Made by a program: the position numbers and the translations under genes. A stretch of 64,000 nucleotides of DNA, from the NCBI GenBank assembly GCA_021030905.1, contig JAGFMI010000017.1, positions 1 to 64,000 on the forward strand. Direction: 5' to 3'. The DNA is from Pyrenula massariospora. Lineage: Eukaryota; Ascomycota; Eurotiomycetes; Pyrenulales; Pyrenulaceae. Positions 13,301-23,401 of this stretch are shown piece by piece. The notes under the pieces are model-generated. The model saw nothing but the letters and a program-made list of their open reading frames with translations. It made no database searches and had not been told where the DNA came from. Each line of letters begins with the position of its first letter. Positions within the stretch are counted from its first letter, which is position 1.

Positions 13301-16300
13301 CGTGCTGAAGATGGCAGGCACGCTCCACTGCGCAGGAGTGCCAGTCGAAATTGCCAAAGTCAACCAACTCGAACAATTCGAGAGCAGACCGACAAAAAGA
13401 GCGATGAATCTGCCAAAATATCCTTTTAATCACAAGCAGATCTACTGGCAAGAAAGCCGTCTTAGCAAGGAGGTCAGATTCCCTAAACATACGCGTAACG
13501 ACATCTTGGGAACCCAAATACCAGATGGTAAGTCAGCAGCTTCTGCAGATCCCATTCCCTTGCTTCATCCGCTTTCGTCCTGCCAATGTCGGCTAGGAGC
13601 CGCCTGTCGAGATTGGAAGAAAGCTCACATCCCTCTTGCAGGAAACCCACGCACCCCGCAATGGAGGAATGTCATCAAGATAAGTGAGCTACCATGGATA
13701 GCAGATCATCAGGTACAAGGCGAATGCATATTTCCGGCTGGTGGTACACTTGTTATGGCCGTCGAAGCATTTAAACAGACCTTGGACGACGCCACGCTCT
13801 TGCGAGGTTGCCAGATGAGAGATGTGGCCTTCGTTCATCCCATCGAGTTTTCCCCTGGAGTTGACAGAGTTGAGACACGACTTACGCTGTCTCTTCCATC
13901 TTCCAATAAAAATCGTTGTTCCGCCTGGTCAGAGTTTAGAATCTTTGTTGTCGACGACAACGACAACTTCGTCGAGTGCTGCTCTGGCAATATTCGTGGA
14001 TGCAATGTTGAAACAATGCCAGGCGCCGGCTTTCCAATGCCTGCCTTGAGAGGCAGAGAGGCATTTGACGATTGGGTGCGATCCACCAATGACAATTGCA
14101 CGGACGAACTCGACGTTCAAGCCATTTACGACTCGTCTACCTCAAAGGGAGTCCAGTATGGACCCTGCTTTCAGGCGTTGGATAAGCTCCGCCTTGGAAA
14201 TCAAGGCGAGGCAGCAGCCGAGATCAAGACCGGTCAATGGAGAAGAACAGCCTCTAGTTCTTCCGTCGCGCTTCATCCGGTTCATCCAACTGTGCTCGAT
14301 GCGACCATGCAGCTCCTGACTCTGGCGCTTCGTAAATGCGAACAAGACTTCGGCACTATGATGCCGTGTTGGATATCTGATCTCTGGATTGACTTTCAAG
14401 GCAAAGAGGTTCTCAATGCCGGGCGTATTCGTGCTATGGCCAAGAGCTGGCTCCAAGGGTACCGCCGGGCTGGAGCTGATATCATCGCAACAAAGCTCGA
14501 CTCAAAAAATCCTCTTATCTGGATCCAGGGCATGGAGGCAACCTTCATCAGCGGCTTTGACTTTAGCAAGGAGAGATCTCGCCATACCGATCCGAATCTA
14601 TGTATGCGCCTGACTTGGAGACCTGATGTATCGATTATGAGCCATCAGCAGATACAGGCCGAATGCACCCGCGAACGACCCAAGGGTCCGTATAATCAGG
14701 TAGCATTCTATCGGTCAATGACGCTTGTCGCTTGCACCTTCATCTACGAGGCTCTAGAGTACATGGATTCTCAGCCATGGTTGTCGCTACCTCCGCACCT
14801 CAGGTCGTACATAAGTTGGATGAGATACCAGCAGGAACGTGTACGCAGCGGCCTAGTTTCCTCCTATGATAGCGAAGTGCAGGATCTCCTTAATTCGCCT
14901 TCGGAGCGCGAGCAGCTCATCAACGACGTTCAAAATACAGACAACGAGGGCAATTTGATGATGGTGATAGGACGGAGTCTCATCCCGATCCTGCGCCAAG
15001 AAGTTGATCCATTAAATCTTCTCTTCAGGGACGGGCTCGCTGACCAATTTTATGAGACAATGCTCAGTAATCCATATCACTCACACCCTTCGAGGGTATA
15101 CCTGGACCTACTTTCGTTCAAGGATCCTTCAATGAATATCCTTGAGGTCGGTGCCGGTACAGGGGGCCAGACGCTGGCTTGTCTCCAAGCACTATCGTCA
15201 CAAGGTGTCAAGAAGTTTAGGCGATACGACTATACTGATATCTCGGCTGGTTTCTTCGGTCAAGCGAGGACGAAGTGTGCTGAGTACGAACACTTGATGA
15301 GATTCACAACTTTCGACGTCGACAAAGATCCTGTTGGGCAAGGATTCGAGGCCGCTAGCTATGATCTCGTCATCGCATCGCATGTTATCCACGCGACCAG
15401 GAATCTAGAAGTATCTTTGCGTCACATAAGGAAGCTGCTCAAGCCTAGCGGGAAGTTCCTTCTATTCGAAACAACACGGCCGGAATTTCTCTTGATCGGC
15501 TTTGCGTTCGGACTATTGCGTGGATGGTGGAGTCCGCTTGACCATGAGGATCGTGCCGAATACAGTCCCTGTGTCAGTGCCGTGACATGGGGCAAGCTCC
15601 TTCAAACGTCGGGCTTCTCTGGGGTCGACGTAGAATTCCCAGGGCAGCAGGAAGCAGAGTGTCAATACAGCAGCATCATAGTGTCTACTGCGGTCGACCT
15701 CACGAACGGCGTCGAGCAACACGATGAACAAATCGCTATTGTGATTAACCCAAAATTTGAGGCTCAACATACTCTAGCACAATCCCTTCAGCAGCGTCTG
15801 GGGTCTTGTAACGTTTACACGTTGGCTGAGCTCGCTGCCGATCAGGTGCAGCCGTCCAGGCCAGTTCTATTCCTAGTTGAAGTTGATACGGTTCTGCTCT
15901 TTGATATGACGGTTACTGAGTACAACAACGTTCAGTCAATCCTCATTAGATCAAAAAACATTCTTTGGGTTGTCCGATCAGTCTTGGAAGAGCCCGATCC
16001 ACGACATCGTGTTGTGGAAGGAATGGCTCGCTCACTTGCCTCCGAAGATTCGACGCGCAAATTTGCAACACTTGCATTAGAAGATAGGCCTGAGGACGTA
16101 CAGGGCGTAGTTGACCACATAGCTGACGCTCTGTCACGGCAATATTCATGTATTGAGAACCTCGAGAATAACGCCGTTGTTAGAAATGGCGTTCTGCACA
16201 TCAATCGTATCACGGAGTACCGTGACATGAACGCTACACTTGCACAGAAGGGCTCCCTCCAACGGAACGAAGAAGTTCGACTAGATGGCACTACGCAATT

Positions 16301-18485
16301 GGAGCTTCGCATGGCTGCTCCGACATCATTGTACACCCTCGGGTACTACCACGACGATAAGCAGCTGCCAAATCTTAGTGACGACGAGCTTCTAATCGAA
16401 GTCAGAGCATTTGGACTGACAATGCGTAATTACCTCAGCGCCTGTGGGAATTTTGATGAGCTAGATCTTGGCACCGGGTACGCAGGTATTGTGAAACAAG
16501 CAGGCAAAGCGTGCTCATTTGAAGCTGGAGATCGGGTCACCTCCATTGGTAATTGCACCAGTCGCACGCATGTCAAAAGCAAGGCGAGTTTTGTCGTTCG
16601 CATACAAGAGAGTATGAGCTTCGTTGAAGCAGCGTCCATGCCTGGTGCTATCTGGATGGCCTATCACAGTCTCTTTGACATTGGTAGAATCGAGAACGGC
16701 GACACCGTTTTGATTCATGAAGGAGCCACCAGCATAGCTCAGATCGCTATTCAGATGGCCCGCAAAGCTGGCGCAATCGTCCTCGTGACAGCACAGTCCC
16801 AAGCCAGCACGATGCTTTTACAAGACGAATTCCACGTTGCAGCATCGTCTATCTTAACTTGTGATGATAGTCTGTTGTCTGGTGAAGTCCACAATAAGAC
16901 TCAGGGAAGGGGAGTCGACATTCTGATAGGCAATCTGTCAAACGAGTCAATGGGCGATTACGCGCGATGTCTTGCTCCTTTCGGTCGCCTGATTGACACT
17001 GAAGCCAAGAAGCAAAACGGCGGATTCTCTGCGCTCTCCACGAGTATGCCTAGGAATATCACGCTGGCAAATATTGACTTGACCGAGTACATCAAGCGTA
17101 ACCCAATTTCTTCATACAAGATATTCTTGAAGGCCATGCGCCTAGCTTCCGATTATGAGATTAGGGCTCCTCAGCCCCTGTACACTTTTCAAGCTGGAGA
17201 AGTAGAGAGCGCCTTTCGTCACTTCGAAAAGCAGGATGCAATTGGTCAAGTAGTTGTTGAGTTTAGTCCGAATGATACACTCCAGGCCAATGTTCCGAAT
17301 AAGCCCAAGTATCGCTTTCGTTCAGACGGTACCTTTGTCATTGCTGGAGGCTTAGGCGGCTTAGGTCGAAGCTTTGCACGATGGATGGTCGATCGAGGAG
17401 CACGACACCTGGTCTTGCTTTCCCGTAACGGCATTAAAACCATGCATGCAGAAAAGCTAGTCGCAGAGCTTCGCGCTAAAGATATCACCGTCGCAACACC
17501 AGCCTGTGACATCACCGATCCTGACATGCTGCTCCGGGTCATGGACGACGTGTCGAGGACCATGCCTCCTGTACAAGGTTGCATTCAAGCCACTGTCGCC
17601 CTGCGAGACGCGACCTTTGAAAACATGACCTACGACGACTGGAAAGCCGGCCTCGATTCCAAGGCTCTTGGTTCCTGGAATCTACACCACGCGCTGCCCC
17701 AGCGACTCGACTTCTTCGTAATTATCGCTAGCCTAAACGGCATCTTCGGGGGTCGCGCTCAAGCCAATTATGCCGCCGGTAACACCTTCAAGGATGCGCT
17801 GGCACACCACCGGATCACGCATGGCCAAAAGGCCGTTTCCATCGATCTGGGCCTGATGGTCGCCGAGGGCATTGTAGCGGAAAACGAGGCCATGCTAGCG
17901 TCCCTGCGTCGCGTAGGACATCTCAAAGACATCGCGCAGGAAGATCTGATCGCGCTACTCGAGCACTACTGCAACCCGAGCCTGCCGCTGCTCTCGTCAG
18001 ACGACGTGCAAGTTCTCGTCGGAGCGGAGTTGCCTTCGGCCGTGCTAGCGAAAGGCGTGGACCTGCACCATTCGATGCGGCGGCCTATGTCGAGGCACCT
18101 GTTCAGAATGGGCGAGGATAGTGGTGGCACGGCGGCGCTGAATAGTAGCAGCGGTACAATTAGCACGATTGATCGTGCGGCGGCACTGTGTGACAGCACT
18201 ACTAATGAAGAAGCGGAGTGCCTCGCGACGTCGTGGTTCGCGGCCAAAGTCGCGCATATACTTGGGCTCGCGGAGGGGGATATCGATACGTCGAAGCCAG
18301 TGCATGCGTACGGCGTGGATTCGCTGGTCGCAATTGATTTGAAGAATTGGTTAGAGAAAGAGATGGGTTCCGAGATCCCTGTGATTCAATTGCTTGGGAA
18401 TGCGACGATTGCGGAGCTGGGAGCTACCGCGGCCGCGAAGAGCGCGTTTAGGAAACAGAATAAGCCGCCGCAAGCGTCTGACTAA
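10360..18485 (+). CDS. highly reducing type I polyketide synthase (KS-AT-DH-MT-ER-KR-ACP)
   Basis: Proposed exons are 10360-10563, 10620-10764, 10821-11089 and 11154-18485 (2649 aa), with phases that match at each junction. Domains in order: KS with the active Cys in DSACSSSL and His in EAHGTGT and NIGHLEG; AT with GHSSGE (about residue 677); DH with HxxxGxxxxP (about 1056); C-methyltransferase with LEVGAGTGG (about 1537); ER (about 1890-2230); KR with AGGLGGLG (about 2266) and NYAAGN; and a terminal ACP with GVDSL (about 2593). This is the layout of fungal HR-PKSs, cytosolic enzymes that build reduced, methylated polyketides. The ER cofactor loop lacks the usual glycines, so enoyl reduction may be lost. 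A fourth, stopless intron probably lies at 13528-13641, which would give 2611 aa. The product is unknown and no cluster partner adjoins except a hydrolase. Confidence 0.93.
13528..13641 (+). other. probable stopless intron inside the PKS
   Basis: A 114-bp segment (38 codons, no stop) begins GTAAGT and ends in CAG. Removing it keeps frame and joins a DGNP-like linker to the tryptophan that precedes the DH domain, which resembles the compact AT-DH linker of other HR-PKSs. Retained, it adds 38 residues rich in Ser, Leu and Cys that look unlike the family. The call is inferred from splice signals. Confidence 0.65.
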
Positions 18486-18785
18486 CACTAATGTTGTTCA
18501 ATTGTGGGACAACAAATAACAATCATGACTAGCTAAATCTGATACTTGCACAGTCACTGTATATTCTTGCACTAATTATTGTAGGGGTATGAATTGGCTG
18601 CATCGCAAATACCTCATCCCATACGTCTCTATCAACATTTTTTTGACTGGTTACTTCGGTTCGCGCCATCCCAAATTTTATACGTGACAACCTAACCTCA
18701 AGATAACACGAACAAAAATAGATCAATCAAAAAACTGGCAATTATTATAATAGGATAAAGAGTAGCTCCTCAGAAGCCTCTACAT
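18486..18785. other. intergenic, convergent gene ends
   Basis: AT-rich spacer between the PKS stop and the stop of the convergent hydrolase. It presumably contains both 3' ends. Nothing else is recognisable. Confidence 0.5.
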
Positions 18786-20012
18786 TCACAGATTATTCCT
18801 TTTTAAGAATTCGAGCATCTGGCTGAAAGCGCGAGGCGCCGTGATATGCCCATTGATCAAATGACCCGTGTTTGGGATCGTTTGCGCCATACTCTTTACT
18901 GCTGCCGGATAGAATGTGGCCCGATACTTCGATGGCATCTGGGCGCAATCGCCACCGCAGAACGGGATATCAAATTGCCCGTCGATAACACCCACAGGGC
19001 CGGAGAAGGCGGGTGCGGGAGTGAGGACGGCAAGCGCTGTGAAGATTTCGCCTATGGTGTAGGTAGAGCGCTTGTCGAACACTTTTTGGAAGATTTTCGG
19101 ATCAAAGTAAGGATAGCGGAAGAAGGGGAGCTGCAGGGACACAGCAGTAGGGTCTATCCAAAAGGCGTTATTAAGGTCACCGAATCTAGCTCGGTCGACT
19201 CCGCTCGCGATAGTCGGGTTCAAAGCGAAGGTTTCTTCCACCAGATACTGCGCTGTATTCGAAATACCAGTCGCAAGAACGGCTGAACAGCTGGTAGGAT
19301 ATTTTGTGTCATGGCCCGTCTGGATGATCTGGCCGTAACTATGCCCAGTGCAGATGACGCGGTTGAAACTTTGTATTCCAAGCGTGCCTTTTCGTAGACC
19401 TTGGATGAGGCCCTCGAGGACTTCAACGTGGACAGCGGACTGAATGACATTGATAGGATCCGGACGGTCTGACTCACCGGCACCAAGGCGATCGTACGCA
19501 AGGGTTGCGTAGCCGGCATCTGCGGCGGCATCGACGTAGCTGTTGTTTGGTTCAGCGATGTCCCAGTAGCTTTTCTCGAAACCTGAGCCGTGCGTCAGGA
19601 TCTGGATACTTTTGGCCTGAGCGGTAGAGACAAAATTAGTAGGGTAGCAGAGACTGGTGGATATGCCGTATGTGTCTTGGATTTTTTGCGTCCCTGCAAT
19701 GCTGTTTTGGATGAGAGTGGCGTTTGTTTGCAGAATCTCTTGGACGATCTCGGTTACAGCAAATTGGTTTGGAGGTGGCTGGGTGGTAAATCTGATGTTC
19801 TGAGCATTTACAGGTACTTGGACTTTGCCGGAGGCACAGACAGTGCGTCGACCCTCAAAATAGTTGATTCCTTCTGGAACGAAGTAGGCGGAGGAGGAAG
19901 ACTGAGGCTTGGGAGAGCGGACGAATTCCTGGAGATCGGACTGAATAGTAGCAGACGTAAGAGCGAAGAGAGTGAATGTGTAGAGCAGCGCCTGCATCGT
20001 ACATATATTCAT
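18786..20012 (-). CDS. secreted alpha/beta hydrolase
   Basis: A single-exon gene of 408 aa from the ATG at 20012; a second ATG at 19997 would also give a good start. The N terminus is a hydrophobic signal peptide ending near an LTSA cleavage-like site. The body has an alpha/beta hydrolase fold: an oxyanion-region HGSG motif, a YDRLGAG block, the nucleophile elbow GHSYG (Ser about residue 222), a candidate acid in VIDGQFD (about 343) and a His in NTGHL (about 382), with several Cys as in extracellular proteins. Members of this fungal family are mostly uncharacterised secreted esterase-like enzymes. It lies tail-to-tail with the PKS, 300 bp away, so it could serve the same pathway, but extracellular targeting argues for an independent role. 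Confidence 0.85.
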   Translation of the reverse strand: MNICTMQALLYTFTLFALTSATIQSDLQEFVRSPKPQSSSSAYFVPEGINYFEGRRTVCASGKVQVPVNAQNIRFTTQPPPNQFAVTEIVQEILQTNATLIQNSIAGTQKIQDTYGISTSLCYPTNFVSTAQAKSIQILTHGSGFEKSYWDIAEPNNSYVDAAADAGYATLAYDRLGAGESDRPDPINVIQSAVHVEVLEGLIQGLRKGTLGIQSFNRVICTGHSYGQIIQTGHDTKYPTSCSAVLATGISNTAQYLVEETFALNPTIASGVDRARFGDLNNAFWIDPTAVSLQLPFFRYPYFDPKIFQKVFDKRSTYTIGEIFTALAVLTPAPAFSGPVGVIDGQFDIPFCGGDCAQMPSKYRATFYPAAVKSMAQTIPNTGHLINGHITAPRAFSQMLEFLKRNNL

Positions 20013-20721
20013 AGTAAGTACCCGCGAATTCAAAGCCCGGAGAGGGGCAAAGAAGCAGGGTAGTATGTATACTTATACCCTACTAAAGTTCAACAGCAAA
20101 TCTTAGTCGAATCGTGGATAGTGGCAATTCAAAGACAGAGCGGAAGACTGAGGGAGTCATGCTAGTTCCCTTATTTAATAGCTCCGAGACTATCAACAGC
20201 CTCCTTTCCATTTGAAGCTTCTAGTGCTATCCGATGGGCTTGCTTCCTGCGGATGCGACGATCCTGGAAGTGTGAGGACAGCCAATGTGGCGTATATTCC
20301 ACAAAAGAAAAATATAAAAAGAAACGAAGCCTATGCGGCGCCCCTGTTCTCCGCTCAGACACCCTGCCTTTCAAGGGTGTAAATGAAGCTGTCATACCTC
20401 AGGGAAAGGAGGTAGACCGAGAGCGCAGAAATCGCTTGATACGAAAAGTAGTTTCTAGGTGATTGAGTGGCACCTTGACTAATTTTCTTCGGATTCCTCC
20501 CAGATAGCTCGGCGAAGTCTTGTTGGATGTATACTTCATCATTAAAGCCAGAGTAAAGGACATTGGGAAGGTTGGAGAATCTTGTTGGACATGAGGCGCA
20601 AAGAGGCGTATGACTAAAACGCCTTGATCTTGGTTTGGCGGCGAGTTAGCTGAAGACTGGGTGGGTTGGATTTCAGAGCAAGGTCCATGGACTTGTCGCA
20701 GACTCGGCGCGGGCCTCCCCG
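20013..20721. other. intergenic region upstream of the hydrolase
   Basis: The promoter region of the minus-strand hydrolase and flanking non-coding sequence. Short frames near 20171-20462 on both strands show no family motif. Nothing further can be supported. Confidence 0.4.
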
Positions 20722-21293
20722 CATGTGTCAGTCTTAGTGACTATCGCCGCGGGGGCCATCACCTCCTCCCTGTAGCTCTCTCTGTTAACAACATCGATTT
20801 GACCCCTCTTGCTCCACAACACTTTTCGCATCAAAGGGTGGTGCAACCTATCGGACCCAATCAAGAAGGTTGATATTGCCTACATTCAAGCATTCCTAAA
20901 AGTTACCCCTGCAGACGTGAAACTTAGGTCAATTGTCTATGCATAGAAGCGACCCACTCCCGGCACATGGCAACAACCTTGGATGTTTGCCCAATATGGC
21001 GGACGCCCCGACCTTAGCTCTTGCACTTCGGGTAGAGCTACATGCATGGACTATCTGGCTGATCTTAACCTGAATGACCGTCGCCAGCCACGCATTGTTG
21101 AAATCCCTGAGGATTGTTGATAAAGAGATGTGAACGGCTACTAGTATCCTGATGCTGACCGTATCACGTACAAAGTAAAGCCAACAAACCCGCTAGTGTC
21201 GAAGGCAAGCCCCTCATCCGTGTCAAACTATATCATGCAATTACCTGTGAAAAGGTTCCTGAGTATACACTGGTGGAGCTTGAGAGGGTTTAG
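20722..21293 (+). pseudogene. decayed gene for a small secreted-type protein
   Basis: One reading frame is protein-like from 20722 to about 21195 but is cut by stops at 20773, 20800, 20944, 21118, 21121 and 21142. It begins with a hydrophobic Val/Ala/Gly-rich segment like a signal peptide and contains Cys pairs. After about 21198 the protein-like reading moves to another frame and ends at 21293. Most of the stops could come from CAA, CAG or CGA by one C-to-T change. I do not recognise the family. Its last 50 bp overlap, antisense, the final exon of the orphan gene 21241-21929, so one of the two readings may be wrong there. Confidence 0.38.
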
Positions 21294-21929
21294 TAGCAGA
21301 GAGCTCAGCCATTTCTAGTCTCATCATGGCGTTTACGTGATCGTTGAGATCAAATTGCGTTATGCTGTTGGATATCGGGGCATTATCCGAGAATCTATAT
21401 ACAGAACAGAAATCAGTAACAATGGTCCAGGGAGTGGGCTATAAGAGAAGGACAGGGACTATCTTACTCTTCTTTCTGTGCGAAGATAATTTGTTCAGAG
21501 TAGTACTCTAACTCTTGAAAGATCTTCCTTTTCTTACTGCGTACGGCACACTTAGCATACCTATATCAATGGTGTTAGTCTTTGCTTTATTAGATGCGTC
21601 ACTATTGGTCCATCTCACCAGCCTTTCCATTGTTCTTCTTGTAGCAGATTTGAGACTGCAATAACCAAGTCTGGATCAGTTTTCAAGACCGAAACCTTTT
21701 GGAAGTCCTTAATATCGGCGTCGCAGACCGAGAGACCAGGCAGATTGTGGCATGCATAGACTGTGTGACATCGCAGTCCTACAACGCCATATTTGGTGTG
21801 TTTCTTGAAGACTAGTAGAACTTGATTGGAGGAATAACCATTTTGTTCCTGGTGATCGATCCCAAAAATTCGACGAATGAATTTGTGAGCCACTGTGATT
21901 TTCGACTGTACGTTAGACTTTGATTTCAT
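21241..21929 (-). CDS. hypothetical protein, three exons
   Basis: Exons 21619-21929, 21468-21560 and 21241-21394 join in frame to give 185 aa. Intron 1 (58 bp) has GTGAGA and ATAG; intron 2 (73 bp) has GTAAGA and ATAG. The splices join a conserved-looking acidic stretch ending QWKGW to a basic segment (RSKKRK), then to a Ser/Pro-rich tail. There is no signal peptide or membrane segment, and the basic cluster could act in nuclear import or nucleic-acid binding. I do not recognise the family. The perfect phase agreement across two introns is the main support. It is transcribed towards the decayed gene at 20722-21293 and overlaps its end. Confidence 0.55.
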
Positions 21930-23401
21930 TGTGGACAGGGATATTTGGAACTAGTGGGAAAGACGTTGGTTATGCAATAGCTATTCATTGTCGGAAGGAG
22001 GTATTTTAAACAAATGAAGTGTGTAAAAAACTAATTTTGAAGACTACGGATCATTGTTGATTCCAGGCGGTAGTACCATTCTTAGTGAACCAAGGGACTC
22101 TTTACTCTTTCACACCTTTCCAATAATATGCTATTTCGAAAAATGGGTTTTTTGGCGCATTAACTTGAATGATAATATTATGTAATGCTCTGCTATCGAC
22201 ATTCCGCGACTTGACGTTTCTCACCCCAAGTTCTGGTAGAGACAGTATAATAAAGCGGCCGTTCTACTCCAGGGGATATATCACAGAACTCTGAAATAAG
22301 AATAAGAACGTGCATATCTCTGATGGAAATGTGGTAATCTTATTCGGATATAGTTTATGCGTAGCTAGAATTGAGGGGTTCTAACGCTGATACCTTTCCA
22401 ACCTAGGAGACCATTTCCAACGAGATAAGGTCATCTCTGTGTGCACATATTGACCTCAAGGCACAAATATTTATACGGCTAGCTACCCATATCTTGCCGA
22501 AGTCCGTGTTCCCGAGATAGTCGTATTGGTGGCTCTGGCATATTCCACGACGGCGAGACCGCCGTAGAGCTGCATATCAATGTATCTCCGTGTACAGGAT
22601 GCTTCCGGACAGACACTTGGCACAGACGCATGTCTGCCGCAGGACACCTCCGAGGTAACCCTGTACACCCAAATTTGGTGGGGTTGGGCTTTTTGAAATA
22701 TGTACTCTGAGCGCACAGTCTGCTTATATGATCTGCTTTAGAACGTCCACTTCAGAAAATTCGCGAGTCCTTGTATAGCCGATTACTCGTTATTCTTGGT
22801 GTTGTGATTTTGTAGCCCGGCCAGCCAGCCAGCCAGCAAGGTATCCAACCAGATATTTAGCAAGGTATGCAGCAAAGTATTTAGTAAAATATTTAGTTAA
22901 ATGGCTAGTTAAATAGTTAATAAAATGATCAACTATAAAACTAATTAGATATTAATAAAATTGTATTTATTAATTATAGTTAAAAATGACCTCCATATTA
23001 ATAGTTGGTTTCGGACCACTTTTATTGAGGTTACGCCGTCCAGGGCCATGCCTTTGGACCCTGCCGCGACTGCTGTCACCTTATTCCGCGTGCCTGCCAG
23101 CACAACCCAGCTACTTTCAGAACAAACGAATCGGCCCATTCGGACGTAATTTTTTGGGAAATCTTGATGTTGGAAACTTAAGAAACGATGCATAGCACGC
23201 AGCTATCTCAACCCCGGCTGAATCCTGTGAATTTAAGTCGCCCGTTACCGCATATTGGAGCTTCCAGACAACGCCAGGTCTCCTTCAGACGAATCGTTAC
23301 GATGATATCGCGGGACTGAGGTCTCAAGAAAAAGCCCGTTACTAAATAGCAGTCGCATATCTTCATATTGACCACAATCTTCTTCCCCGCCATTACCCAA
23401 C
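21930..23401. other. intergenic region upstream of the HbrB-like gene
   Basis: No gene can be supported. A 77-codon open frame on the minus strand (22483-22716) has several Cys and could be a last exon, but no partner exon is seen. A degenerate CCAG-to-TTAG repeat lies at 22815-22925. The last few hundred bases presumably hold the promoter of the gene starting at 23402. Confidence 0.4.
22815..22925 (+). repeat. degenerate short tandem repeat (CCAG grading into TTAG)
   Basis: The tract starts as tandem CCAG units (22819-22838) and grades rightwards into related words such as TTTAGCAA, GTATTTAGT and TTAGTTAAAT. The change runs from C-rich to T-rich in one direction, as expected if C-to-T decay increases along an ancient microsatellite. 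It is non-coding. Confidence 0.5.

Noticed and set aside
22483-22716. Cys-containing 77-codon frame on the minus strand
   Set aside because: Could be a last exon, but no upstream exon, signal peptide or known Cys pattern could be joined to it.
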